Below, piece after piece: positions 1 to 9,026 of a stretch of DNA of 64,000 nucleotides (positions are counted from its first letter, which is position 1; each line of letters begins with the position of its first letter). The stretch comes from Bacteroidota bacterium. Lineage in GTDB: Bacteria; Bacteroidota; Rhodothermia; Rhodothermales; Rubricoccaceae. The position numbers and the translations under genes are program-made. Where the stretch lies: positions 124,001 to 188,000 of the forward strand of contig JBCBNX010000006.1 in NCBI GenBank assembly GCA_039821555.1. Reading direction: 5' to 3'. The notes below the pieces were generated by a model. That model ran no database searches. It was not told where the DNA came from and was given only the letters and a program-made list of their open reading frames with translations.

Positions 1-163
1 TGTTCTGCTCGATCGTGCAGCCAGTGACAAAGGGCAGCACCGCCGCCCCCATCGTTCCAGAGGCCACGATGCGGAGGGCCTGCCTGCGCGAGATGCGGTC
101 GCGGGCGAGCGTGGAGTCAGCGGCCACAGCGTGACGCTGTTGAAACAGATGCTCGGGAGTCAT
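1..163 (-). CDS. Tat-type lipoprotein, N-terminal fragment
   Basis: Only the first 54 residues are inside the window; the gene continues past the left edge. The N-region has a twin-arginine motif (S25-R26-R27-Q-A-L), then a hydrophobic stretch and a lipobox ending FVTGC with Cys49. This predicts a folded, probably cofactor-containing protein exported by Tat and lipidated. The ATG is preceded by CCT, a context shared by many starts here. It lies 14 bp downstream of the 178-594 lipoprotein gene and looks like the last visible member of the minus-strand metal locus. The catalytic part is not visible, so no function is assigned. Confidence 0.6.
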   Translation of the reverse strand, partial: MTPEHLFQQRHAVAADSTLARDRISRRQALRIVASGTMGAAVLPFVTGCTIEQN

Positions 164-177
164 AGGAAGAGAGAGGG

Positions 178-594
178 CTAGGACTGGCGTTGGGGGTACA
201 TGCACTCGCCTAGCCCGGCTGCATCGCCGTCCGTCCACTCGTGGCCGAGGACGAGGAGAGCGCCGCTAGGAGCGTCGAGGTCGAGGCGGAGCACGCGATA
301 GCCGTCGTGCGGACAGAGACCCTCGTCAGAGCGGGCGGCGTCCCACGCGAAGACCGAGAGCGAGTCCGGGCTCCAGCGCCCGGTCAGTTGGGAGGACGAC
401 CGGGAGGGCGACACCTCAGGCTCCGACGCACGCACTCGAAGCGCCTGCACATCGACCGTGGGTGGTCCATGCGAGGGCTCCTGGGGCACATGTGGAGCCG
501 ACACCCAGGCGCTATGGGCGTGCGTACCGTGCGTGACACATCCAGGGTGGAGTAGCACTACAGTCAGGACAAGCAGAAGAGCGAGGGCGCGCAT
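178..594 (-). CDS. Small lipoprotein of unknown function
   Basis: The product is 138 aa with a hydrophobic N-terminus and a lipobox-like LHPGC (Cys19), so it is probably an outer-membrane or periplasmic lipoprotein. A short His-containing stretch (THGTHAHS) follows the acylated Cys, and two more Cys lie in the C-terminal half. I recognise no family. The start is 3 bp after the stop of the COG0523 GTPase at 598-1587, so the two are almost certainly co-transcribed. The His next to the lipid anchor and the position after metallochaperone genes fit a role in metal handling, which is inference. Confidence 0.55.
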   Translation of the reverse strand: MRALALLLVLTVVLLHPGCVTHGTHAHSAWVSAPHVPQEPSHGPPTVDVQALRVRASEPEVSPSRSSSQLTGRWSPDSLSVFAWDAARSDEGLCPHDGYRVLRLDLDAPSGALLVLGHEWTDGDAAGLGECMYPQRQS

Positions 595-597
595 GGC

Positions 598-1587
598 TCA
601 GACAGTGCTGGGCACGAGGGCGTGAAAGGCGTCGTGGAGGGCGTCGTTGTCGAGGGTGCCGGCGGCGCCGAGCACGGCGAGGCGGCTCGTGCCCGCTGGC
701 CAGTCGGGGGGCCATTCGTCGGCGAGGCGCGTGGCGAGCATCCGGCCGACGAGGTGGAAGCGCGCGGGGCGCTTGCTGTCGGCCACGGCCACGAGGCCCT
801 TGGCGCGGACGACCTCCGTGGGCAGGTCGGCCAGCGTCCGGCGCAGCGCCGCGAGCGAACGCAGTGGCTGGTCGGCCTCGAACGTCCACGTGTCGAACGT
901 GTCGAGGTGGCGCGCGACCGGCCGCGTCCGGGCAGCCGGGTCGAGGAGGCCCGCGAGCACGTCGTCGTCGGTGTCGAGCAGCAGCGCGGGGTCGAGATCG
1001 TCGGCGTCCAAGAGGCGCGCGGCGGGCGCGAAGCCGCGCACCCAGTCTTCGGCCGCCCAGCGGGCTGGCTCGCCGTGGACGCCCACCTTGGTGAGCACAA
1101 CGACGCTCGCGCCGCCGACCTGGGCTTCGGCCAACGCTTCTGCATCAGCCGAGGGCCACCGGCCCACCTGCCCTACATCGACGACGGCGATCACGGCGGC
1201 GAGCCGGACGACCGGCTGCAGCCCAGCCCCCATCAGCGGTAACACGATGCCGAGCGGGTCCGACACGCCGGAGGCTTCGATGAGAATGTGCTCGGGGCGC
1301 GGCTCGTGCCCGACGAGGGCGAGGAGCGCTGTAACTAAGCCCGCCGAGAGCGAGCAGCACACACAGCCGCCTTCGAGCGCCATCACCCGTCCGCCACCGG
1401 CATCCACCTCGGTCGCGTCGAGGTTGACCGCGCCGAAGTCGTTCACGACCAGCCCAAGCCGCCGCCCGCGCGCGGCTGCGCTCGACGTGATCGCGTTGAC
1501 GAGCGTCGTCTTGCCGGCTCCGAGGAAGCCAGTGACGACCGTAATGGGCACGGGGCGGTCGGGGAGGGAGGGCAGCGGGGTCGCCAT
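598..1587 (-). CDS. COG0523/CobW-family GTPase, putative metallochaperone (second of a pair)
   Basis: 329 aa. The N-terminal G domain has a clear P-loop GFLGAGKTT (residues 20-28) and the family signature GGCVCCSL with Cys75, Cys77 and Cys78, which binds the metal in this family. A CobW C-terminal domain follows. COG0523 proteins use GTP to deliver Zn, Co or Ni to client enzymes in the cytoplasm. The usual NKxD guanine-recognition motif appears only as a weak LTKVG, so nucleotide specificity may be relaxed. It starts 3 bp after the stop of the other COG0523 gene, and a lipoprotein gene follows after another 3 bp. The metal is not provable from sequence; context favours zinc. Confidence 0.88.
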   Translation of the reverse strand: MATPLPSLPDRPVPITVVTGFLGAGKTTLVNAITSSAAARGRRLGLVVNDFGAVNLDATEVDAGGGRVMALEGGCVCCSLSAGLVTALLALVGHEPRPEHILIEASGVSDPLGIVLPLMGAGLQPVVRLAAVIAVVDVGQVGRWPSADAEALAEAQVGGASVVVLTKVGVHGEPARWAAEDWVRGFAPAARLLDADDLDPALLLDTDDDVLAGLLDPAARTRPVARHLDTFDTWTFEADQPLRSLAALRRTLADLPTEVVRAKGLVAVADSKRPARFHLVGRMLATRLADEWPPDWPAGTSRLAVLGAAGTLDNDALHDAFHALVPSTV

Positions 1588-1590
1588 GGG

Positions 1591-2832
<1,242 letters not shown>

Positions 2833-2858
2833 GGTGTGTCTGTTTGGAGTAGGACTGC

Positions 2859-3569
2859 TTACTCAGACTCGGTGTGAGCGAGGGTGCGCGCGAATGCTTC
2901 TTCGAAGCGCGCCATGGGCTCGTTACCGTAGAACAGGTCGGCGGGCTCTTCAGCGTCGGGAGCCATGAAGACGAAGGTGGGTGTGCCCCCCGCGCCGAGC
3001 GTGGCCCCCAGGCGCGTGTCGGCGATCATCAGCGGCGCGGTCACGTCCCGCGCGAGGCACTCTTCGAAGGCTCCAGCGTTGAGGTCTGCGTCGCTCGCGG
3101 CCTGACGGAAGGCCGGGGTCGGGTCGCGAAGGAACCGCCAGTCGGGCTGGGTCAGATAGAGGCGCTGCTGAAGGAACTCAAAGCCGGCGCGCCCGCCGAT
3201 GGCTCCTGCGCAGAAGACGGCCTCGGTGGCGTGCATCCCGCGCATCAGGCGAGGAATCGGATAGGCCCGCACAACGAGGTTGGCCCGGCCCGTCTCCACG
3301 AACACGGCCTTGACCGAGTCGAGCTTCGTCTCGAAGACGTCGCGGCATGTCGGGCAGGCGAAGTCCACGAACTCGTGGATCGTGGGGAGCGTCGGGTCGA
3401 AGGCCCCGTTGAGGCCGCCCCCGTAGGTGCGTGCGGCATCGGCGTTGGCCAGCCAGGGTGCATCGGCGCTGGAGCTGTCTGCGGCAGCCATCTGGGCGAG
3501 TGCTGTCGGGGCACTCAGCACGAGCAAGAGGGCCAGGATGCACCGGCGGGGGTGGGTGGCGTCATGCAT
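2859..3569 (-). CDS. DsbA-family thiol oxidoreductase, secreted
   Basis: 236 aa with an N-terminal signal peptide ending near TALAQ (about residue 26). The thioredoxin-fold active site is CPTC (Cys72, Cys75) in [10 protein letters not shown], with a GTPTF cis-proline loop near the C-terminus. An alpha-helical insertion separates the two, as in DsbA and ScsC-type proteins. It should act in the periplasm as a dithiol oxidant, reductant or isomerase. The gene start overlaps the end of the MerC-like gene by 8 bp, so the two are translationally linked. A role in protecting or presenting metal-binding thiols is inferred from the neighbours. Confidence 0.85.
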   Translation of the reverse strand: MHDATHPRRCILALLLVLSAPTALAQMAAADSSSADAPWLANADAARTYGGGLNGAFDPTLPTIHEFVDFACPTCRDVFETKLDSVKAVFVETGRANLVVRAYPIPRLMRGMHATEAVFCAGAIGGRAGFEFLQQRLYLTQPDWRFLRDPTPAFRQAASDADLNAGAFEECLARDVTAPLMIADTRLGATLGAGGTPTFVFMAPDAEEPADLFYGNEPMARFEEAFARTLAHTESE

Positions 3570-3948
3570 GGGCGGTCGGGAGGCGAAGGTTGAGCAGGTG
3601 CCCGGCGACTAGGGTTGCTGAGCCCACCAGGGTGACCGCCGTCTCGCCCACTTCGCCGAGGGCCTCTTCCAGGACAACGGCACCGACGAGCAGCGCGACG
3701 CCTGCGACGAGCAAGCCAGGGACGAGCGCCCGCCGATGCCGTCGATACCCGGGCAGCGCGACGAGGAGGACGACTGCGCCGAGCGCGAACGTGAGGCCGA
3801 GGTGGACGCTCTCAGAGGCGGCCCACGCCAGCGCTCCCGTGGCGAAGAGCGGCAGCGCGAGGCAGTGAATGACACATAGCACCGAGAGAACGATGCCGAC
3901 CAGATCGAGGGGAGAGCGTACTGGGGGAGTGGCCACAGGGCTATTCAT
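3562..3948 (-). CDS. MerC-like inner-membrane protein
   Basis: 128 aa with about four hydrophobic helices. Helix 1 contains CVIHC, matching the CxxHC arrangement at the start of MerC-domain proteins, which were first described as mercuric-ion transporters. Many MerC-domain proteins in Bacteroidota are found with iron or zinc genes and not with mercury resistance. No merA or merR is visible nearby, so mercury transport is unlikely. The gene overlaps the DsbA-like gene by 8 bp and follows the reductase-like gene by 12 bp. I infer a metal- or thiol-linked role in the inner membrane. Confidence 0.75.
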   Translation of the reverse strand: MNSPVATPPVRSPLDLVGIVLSVLCVIHCLALPLFATGALAWAASESVHLGLTFALGAVVLLVALPGYRRHRRALVPGLLVAGVALLVGAVVLEEALGEVGETAVTLVGSATLVAGHLLNLRLPTAHA

Positions 3949-3960
3949 AGGCGGAGAGGG

Positions 3961-4914
3961 CTACGATGAGGTGGGAAGCAACGACAGCGTAGGCGCGTAG
4001 CGGGTGCCACGCTGGACGAGGTCGTGGTTGAGAAAGGCAGCGGCGGCAAAGCCCGAGGCAGCGGCCATCTGGACGGCCTGCATCGGCGTGATCATGTCGC
4101 CGCAGGCCCAGACGTAGGGCGTGCTCGTCCGGTAGGTTTCGTCGACCTCGATGTGGCCGGTCGCTGTGCGTGCGAGCGCGAGGGCATCGGGGAGGGGGCC
4201 ACGCGCTCGCTGCGGCGGCTGGACGTACACCGCCGTGGCGTGAAGACGCTCGCCGCCCTCGAACGCGACGGAGCGCACCGCGCGCCCCGTCACGTCAAGG
4301 GCAGCCACGGGACGCGCGTCCACCACAACGCCGAGCGCCCCGAGTTTTTGTTGAGCGTCTTCAGAAAGGTCCTCTGGAAGGCCTGGCACGCCTGTGCAGA
4401 GGGTCACGTTTGTCGTCCAGCCGAGCAGCAGTTCAGCGAGATGGGCGCCGCGCTCGCCGGTGCCCAGAACGGCCGTCGCGCGCCCACGCAGTTCGTGCCC
4501 GTGGCAATACGGACAGTGCACCACCGTCGCGCCCCACGCTTGCGCGACACCGGAGAGGTCGGGGAGCACGTCCGTGACGCCGGTGGCGAGAAGGAGCCGC
4601 TTCGCAGTGAGCTCGGAGCCGTCGGCGAGCTCGATCCGCACGCCGGTGGCCTCGGAGGTCGCAGTCACGGCCTCGGCGTCGACGAACCGCGCGCCGTAGT
4701 GCCGGGCTTGCGCCCGTCCGATGTGGCGTAGCTCGTCGGGCGAAGTGCCGTCGCGGGTGAACACGTTGTAGCTGTGCGCCGCGGGGGCATTGCGCCCGGG
4801 CCCACCGTCGAGCACAACGACGGAGCGCCCCGCACGCGCCAGCACCAGCGCGGCCTCCAGGCCTGCCGGGCCGGCGCCAACGATGATCGCGTCCGTGGTT
4901 CGTTGTGCAAGCAT
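3961..4914 (-). CDS. Thioredoxin-reductase-like FAD/NAD(P) oxidoreductase with CPYC motif
   Basis: 317 aa from the ATG at 4914; an in-frame TTG at 4926 is an alternative. The N-terminus has the FAD-binding GAGPAGLEAAL. A CPYCHGHELRGR segment (Cys134, Cys137) sits where the redox disulfide of the TrxB family lies, before the NADPH-binding GTGERG segment. A second FAD motif, WACGDM, is near the C-terminus. It should transfer electrons from NAD(P)H through FAD to a cytoplasmic disulfide. CPYC is the active site seen in glutaredoxin, and it also occurs in TrxB-like proteins linked to metal or thiol stress. No thioredoxin gene is adjacent, so its partner is unknown. Confidence 0.85.
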   Translation of the reverse strand: MLAQRTTDAIIVGAGPAGLEAALVLARAGRSVVVLDGGPGRNAPAAHSYNVFTRDGTSPDELRHIGRAQARHYGARFVDAEAVTATSEATGVRIELADGSELTAKRLLLATGVTDVLPDLSGVAQAWGATVVHCPYCHGHELRGRATAVLGTGERGAHLAELLLGWTTNVTLCTGVPGLPEDLSEDAQQKLGALGVVVDARPVAALDVTGRAVRSVAFEGGERLHATAVYVQPPQRARGPLPDALALARTATGHIEVDETYRTSTPYVWACGDMITPMQAVQMAAASGFAAAAFLNHDLVQRGTRYAPTLSLLPTSS

Positions 4915-5014
4915 GGTGGTACTCAAGCTTGGCGGCGCTCAGGTAGCGCCTGTCGGCATGCGGGTTTGCGAGGGGGTGGGCGTCTTCAGGGGGAGTGAGG
5001 TCTCAGCGCGAGGC

Positions 5015-5572
5015 CTAGTCGTCGCCTAAGCTGTATTGTGCGTCGACCAAGCGGTAGAGCAGGCCGTAGGGGTCGTCGCGGAGCAATTGCAAGCGTCCCT
5101 CAACCGTGATGAGGTCGTAGCTGAAGGCCACGCCGCGCGTCGCCTGCACCTCGATGATGGATTCCGGGCCGCCTGGCATGTGGAAGAAGCACCCGTGGCC
5201 AGGAAAGGCACTCAGGAGAAAGACGGTCTGCTTCTCCTCATAGTCCAGCGGGATCATGTAGCCGGTGAGACGGATCTCCGTCTCGTCGAGCCGCTCTACG
5301 TCTTGGGGAAACAAGGGATTCCATAGCGTGCCCTCTGGAGTGGATACCTCTTCGAAGCCGGCCTGCATCAGGAGAATCCAGAGCTCGTCGTCGGCCTGTG
5401 TGGCCATGAGGCTCTGCAGATCACTACTCACGCTGCCCGACGCAAAGGATCTCTCCACCGATGCGGGAGCGAGCCGCGTCTTGCTCAGCGTGAACAAGGC
5501 AAGGCTGATGGAGAGGACCACCATCACGGCCAGGAAGCCCCCGGAGCGCACGATGGACAGCAGCTTGGTCAT
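5015..5572 (-). CDS. DUF3299 protein, membrane-anchored
   Basis: 185 aa with one N-terminal hydrophobic segment (about residues 10-28) that is a signal anchor or signal peptide. The core carries features of DUF3299: a TGYMIPLD segment, an FLLSAFPGHGCFFHMPGGPE segment, and an E-V-x-A strand after it. DUF3299 proteins commonly sit beside MacB-like ABC transporters, as in the zinc-responsive PA4063-PA4066 locus of Pseudomonas aeruginosa. Here the gene follows the permease by 27 bp. It is probably an extracytoplasmic partner of that transporter. The single Cys and His in the GHGCFFH stretch could contact metal, which is inference. Confidence 0.8.
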   Translation of the reverse strand: MTKLLSIVRSGGFLAVMVVLSISLALFTLSKTRLAPASVERSFASGSVSSDLQSLMATQADDELWILLMQAGFEEVSTPEGTLWNPLFPQDVERLDETEIRLTGYMIPLDYEEKQTVFLLSAFPGHGCFFHMPGGPESIIEVQATRGVAFSYDLITVEGRLQLLRDDPYGLLYRLVDAQYSLGDD

Positions 5573-5599
5573 AGGAAACGGTGGCCGTTGGGGGAAGGG

Positions 5600-6997
5600 C
5601 TAGCCCTGAGCGAGTACGCGGGCGATGTCGGTGCGGTAGGCCTGATAGGCTGGGATGAGCGCGGCCACGACGCCCGCCACGAGTGCCAGCGCCACGACGA
5701 GGAGGACCCTCGGATCGAAGGAGAAGCCGCCGATCGCCATGCCCTGCGCCTGCTCCACGGCGCCGCCCAGGGCGGCCGCAGCCAGATGGCCGAGCACCAG
5801 CCCCAGGAACGCGCCGAGGCTCGCCAGCAGCAGGCCTTCCAGCAGGACGTGGGCCATGAGCCGGCGACGTGGCGCCCCGAGCGCCCGCATCATCGCGAGG
5901 TCGTAGCGCCGCTCCTTGAGCGCGTTGATGAGCGCCACGAAGACACTCAGCACGGCCACGAGAACTAGGATCAGTCCAAAGGCACGCACCGCGTCGATGC
6001 CCACGCCGAGGAGGTTGAAGAGCCGCGCCGTCTCGAATGCCGGGGCGGCCGCTTGGAGGTCGGTCTGCGTGTTGACATAGCGCGGGAACGAGACGGCTGC
6101 CAGCGGGGAGGCATAGCGGATGAGCACCGCGGTGTACTCGCGAGCAGGGGCCGAGGCCGTCTGCCCTGTCGAGCCGGGCGGTCCAGACGCGCTGGATGCC
6201 AAGACTGGTGTCGCGTCGTCTTCGGTTGATTCGTCGTGCGCATGGTCCTCGTCGTGCGCATGGTCCTCGTCGTGCGCATGGTCCTCGTCGTGCGCATGGT
6301 CCTCGTCGTGCGCATGGTCCTCGTCGTGGTCATGGTCCTCATCGTGGTCATGGTCCTCATCGTGGTCATGGTCCTCGTCGTGCACGCCATGCACATCCCA
6401 GACTGTATCGATGCTCGTCAGAATGAGGCGATCCAGGACAGTCCCGGTCTCCGCAAAGACGCCGACTACTTCGATGGGGTACTCCTCATGGGCGTGCCCT
6501 CCTTCGCTCAGGCCGTGGGCGCTGAAGAACGTATCGCCCACGTCGAGGCCGGCCTCGAGTGCCACGGCCGCCCCTACGGTTGCCTTCAGGGTGCCTGACC
6601 ACAACGCTCCGCGATCGACCTCGCCGCCGTAGTGCGCGGCGTAGGCATGGGTGGTGCCTACGATGCGATAGCCGCGGTATGAGTCTCCGAGAGCCAGCGG
6701 CATCGCCTCGGCAACGATGGGGTCCTCCATGAGCGCCTCCGCCTCGGCAACGGGGATGTTGCCCGTCGGCGAGTCGATGTGATAGACCGCCGAGAGGATG
6801 AGTTGGAGTGGGCTGCCCTTCGCGCCCACCACGAGGTCGATGCCCTGCGCGTTACGCGTGAGGTTCTGCTCCACGCGGTCGCTCACGAGGAGCAGAACCA
6901 CGATTGTGGCGATGCCGAGCGCGAGGATGAGCACGTTCAGGACGCTGCTGAAGGTGCGCTGCCGTAGGTAGGAGGCGCTGAGTTTGAAGAGGTTCAT
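5600..6997 (-). CDS. MacB/LolE-type ABC permease with long His-Asp-Glu repeat loop
   Basis: 465 aa from ATG 6997, which overlaps the stop of the ATPase gene by 4 bp (ATGA). One helix lies near residues 15-40, then a large extracytoplasmic domain, then three helices in the last 140 residues: the FtsX/MacB layout. Residues 206-256 inside the periplasmic domain are eight hexapeptide units, three HDEDHD then five HDEDHA, plus a partial HDE. Such runs bind Zn, Ni or Cu. The domain plan matches the permease side of PA4063-PA4066-like loci, where the His-rich part can be a separate protein. It is a likely periplasmic metal sensor or sink coupled to the transporter. Confidence 0.9.
   Translation of the reverse strand: MNLFKLSASYLRQRTFSSVLNVLILALGIATIVVLLLVSDRVEQNLTRNAQGIDLVVGAKGSPLQLILSAVYHIDSPTGNIPVAEAEALMEDPIVAEAMPLALGDSYRGYRIVGTTHAYAAHYGGEVDRGALWSGTLKATVGAAVALEAGLDVGDTFFSAHGLSEGGHAHEEYPIEVVGVFAETGTVLDRLILTSIDTVWDVHGVHDEDHDHDEDHDHDEDHDHDEDHAHDEDHAHDEDHAHDEDHAHDEDHAHDESTEDDATPVLASSASGPPGSTGQTASAPAREYTAVLIRYASPLAAVSFPRYVNTQTDLQAAAPAFETARLFNLLGVGIDAVRAFGLILVLVAVLSVFVALINALKERRYDLAMMRALGAPRRRLMAHVLLEGLLLASLGAFLGLVLGHLAAAALGGAVEQAQGMAIGGFSFDPRVLLVVALALVAGVVAALIPAYQAYRTDIARVLAQG
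6230..6382. repeat. 18-bp tandem repeat coding the HDEDH(D/A) array
   Basis: 153 bp made of eight 18-bp units plus a 9-bp partial, lying in frame inside the permease gene. The first three units in coding order end in Asp and the other five end in Ala, a one-base difference, so the two blocks probably expanded separately. Repeat-number change would preserve the reading frame and alter only the number of His-rich hexapeptides. Confidence 0.95.
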
Positions 6998-7665
6998 GGC
7001 TGCGACGGTTTGCTGGTAGCATGGTCGTGGGACGCCTCGTCGAGGGCGAGGTAGTCGCTGAAGGCGCTTGTGATGCGCGCGTCGTGGGTGGCGACGAGGA
7101 GGGTGGCGTCGTGCGCCTCGGCCTGGTCGCGCAGGAGGGTGAGCACCTGACTGGCGCGGACATCGTCGAGGCTGGACGTGGGCTCGTCGGCCAGCAGGAG
7201 GCGGGGCCGGTTCATCACCGCCCGCGCGATCGCGACGCGTTGCCGCTGTCCCACCGACAGCTCGTGGGGGTAGGCCGCCGCTTTCTCCTCCACGTCTATG
7301 CTGCGGAGCACCTCGCGGGCACGGCTCGCGTCTTGGGGTAGGCCGGCCATGTAGGGCGCGAGCAGTAGGTTCTGCTCCACCGTCAGCGTCGGGAAGAGGT
7401 GCAACTGCTGGAAGACGATGCCGATGTTGCGCCCCCGAAAACGGTCGAGGGCATCGCCCTTGAGCGCCGTCAGCTCTTCCCCGGCCACGACGACGCGGCC
7501 TTTGCTGGGCCGCAGCAGGCCTGCCAAGATGTGGAGGAGTGTCGTCTTGCCGCTCCCCGAGAGGCCCAGCACAAGCCGGTGCTCGCCTTGGGCAACGCTG
7601 AAGTGGGGCAGGTCTAGGACGGCGTCCTGACCGTACCGATGCTGTACGTCTTCGAGCAGGATCAT
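6994..7665 (-). CDS. ABC transporter ATP-binding protein (MacB/LolD type)
   Basis: 223 aa, the usual length for this group. Walker A is GLSGSGKTT near residue 35, the signature LSVGQRQR is near residue 136, and Walker B LLLADEPTSSLD follows. It couples ATP hydrolysis to the FtsX-like permease encoded immediately downstream with a 4-bp overlap. Transporters of this type often extrude or mobilise substrates from the membrane or periplasm and do not import across the inner membrane. This gene heads the ABC-DUF3299 block, separated by a hairpin-containing gap from the receptor-lipoprotein block. Confidence 0.92.
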   Translation of the reverse strand: MILLEDVQHRYGQDAVLDLPHFSVAQGEHRLVLGLSGSGKTTLLHILAGLLRPSKGRVVVAGEELTALKGDALDRFRGRNIGIVFQQLHLFPTLTVEQNLLLAPYMAGLPQDASRAREVLRSIDVEEKAAAYPHELSVGQRQRVAIARAVMNRPRLLLADEPTSSLDDVRASQVLTLLRDQAEAHDATLLVATHDARITSAFSDYLALDEASHDHATSKPSQP

Positions 7666-7698
7666 TCCGTACGAGGCGGTCTGGATGTGGTGTGTTGA

Positions 7699-7740
7699 GA
7701 ACGGAGCGGCAGCACATATGCCGCCGAGCCAACTCCGTTC
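7699..7740 (-). terminator. Stem-loop between lipoprotein and ABC operons
   Basis: Perfect 8-bp arms GAACGGAG (7699-7706) and CTCCGTTC (7733-7740) enclose a nested CGGCA/TGCCG pair (7707-7711, 7719-7723). The element sits in the only sizeable gap of the metal locus, between the end of the 7758-8981 gene and the ABC ATPase start. There is no T tract, so it could be a terminator, a processing site or an operator. Confidence 0.45.
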
Positions 7741-7757
7741 GAATGCTAGATCAAGAG

Positions 7758-8981
7758 TCAGTCGTCGAAGGCGAGGACAACCTGAGGCTGGCCTGCCAGT
7801 GTGACGACGGGCTCGGTGGTGGCCGTCTCCGTTGCGATGTCATAGGCGTAGATCCCCCGGGCGGTCTCCGTGCTCAGCCCGAACAGCACGCGGCCGTCCA
7901 TGAGGCTCACGGCCGTCGAGAACCCGTTTCCGGCCGGGAGCGGGAGCATCTCACCGGTCTGCTGCGCGAGGTTGAACCGGACCGGCTGCCAGTTGAAATC
8001 GGTCAGGTAGTTCGGAGGATTGGAGCGCCCGGCGAGCACCTCAACGGTGCCGTAGACGTAGCCATCGCCGCCGTAGACCATGCCGTTGAGCGTGCCGATC
8101 GCGCCCCCCTCAACGGGCATCGAGATCGTGGACGTATCGAGGAAGTAGTCGTCGAACTCGGTCTCGCCGTTCTTAATGCGGAGGAAGCCAGGGCTCTGAT
8201 CGGGGGCGAAGCCGAACGAGGCGATACCATAGACGTAGAGGTCGCCGTTCTGGTCGACGAACATCGTTTGGTTGAACCCATAGCGACCGGGACTGGCCGA
8301 GTCGTCCGAGCGGATCACGCGCTCGTAGGCCCCCGTCGCGGCGTCGAAGACCGCCACGTCGACGCCACTGGCGGAAGCAAAGGGCGCCACGAACTGCTGG
8401 AGCCCGACGTAGAGCTTACCGCCCGTAATGGCCATCACGCCCGGCTCGGGGTTGGTATCCTCGTCGTTGGTCGGGTTGCGGGCAATCCCGAGCGTATTCA
8501 GGTCGATGACATCGATTTCCTCCATCGTCTGCGGGTTAAAGACGATGAGTTGTCCCGCGAATAGGAGGCTCACGTAGGCGCGCGTCGCACTCGCCCAGAC
8601 GACGTTGGAACCGGCTCCGCCTGCCGGAAGCGTCATCCGGCCCGCCTCGGTCAGTGTGCCGTCGCTGCCCCGTACGTAGCGCACCATCTCGTCGCCCGCG
8701 ATGTTCTGCGTGACGATGACCTCGTTGCCCCACCTGTGGGCATAGACGAAGAACGTCTGTTCGAAGGCGTCGTCGTGGGTGGCGCTGCCCTGGTCGAGCG
8801 AGATGGTCTGGACGAACGACGAGCCGCTCTGCCCGGTCTGGTCGGGCACGGTCGTCACGAGGAGTACGTCCGGGACGACGGGCACGGGGTCAGGGTCGAC
8901 GGAGTCGGCGGTGTCGCACGCCGAGAAGACGAGCGCGAGCGTCAGGATGGCGACGAGCGCCGTGGGAGTGAAACGAGTCAT
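7758..8981 (-). CDS. Beta-propeller-like lipoprotein paired with TonB receptor
   Basis: 407 aa. It has a signal peptide and lipobox LVFSAC (Cys at about residue 21), then an acidic Pro-rich linker and a repetitive all-beta domain with several F/Y-V-x-G/N-x-x-L blocks, suggesting a propeller. It resembles DUF4374-type lipoproteins, which accompany TonB-dependent siderophore or metal receptors in Bacteroidota, but I am not certain of the family. The start is 45 bp downstream of the receptor stop on the same strand. It is probably a surface or periplasm-facing binding lipoprotein that hands substrate to or from the receptor. Confidence 0.7.
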   Translation of the reverse strand: MTRFTPTALVAILTLALVFSACDTADSVDPDPVPVVPDVLLVTTVPDQTGQSGSSFVQTISLDQGSATHDDAFEQTFFVYAHRWGNEVIVTQNIAGDEMVRYVRGSDGTLTEAGRMTLPAGGAGSNVVWASATRAYVSLLFAGQLIVFNPQTMEEIDVIDLNTLGIARNPTNDEDTNPEPGVMAITGGKLYVGLQQFVAPFASASGVDVAVFDAATGAYERVIRSDDSASPGRYGFNQTMFVDQNGDLYVYGIASFGFAPDQSPGFLRIKNGETEFDDYFLDTSTISMPVEGGAIGTLNGMVYGGDGYVYGTVEVLAGRSNPPNYLTDFNWQPVRFNLAQQTGEMLPLPAGNGFSTAVSLMDGRVLFGLSTETARGIYAYDIATETATTEPVVTLAGQPQVVLAFDD

Positions 8982-9026
8982 GGGTTGCCTGTGTGTGAAT
9001 GAGACTGGCGGGTGCCGGTGTTTGGG

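Noticed and set aside
3562..4914. Mercury-resistance operon because of the MerC-like gene and a flavin reductase
   Set aside because: The reductase lacks the C-terminal vicinal Cys pair of MerA and no merR, merT or merP is present.
6230..6382. Possible CRISPR-like array because of regular 18-bp units
   Set aside because: There are no spacers, the units are contiguous and in frame, and they encode a His-rich loop.
5600..7732. A single 710-codon minus-strand reading frame covering both the permease and an Arg/Pro-rich N-terminal part
   Set aside because: The first 245 codons are the out-of-frame shadow of the ABC ATPase gene; the real permease starts at 6997 with a 4-bp overlap.
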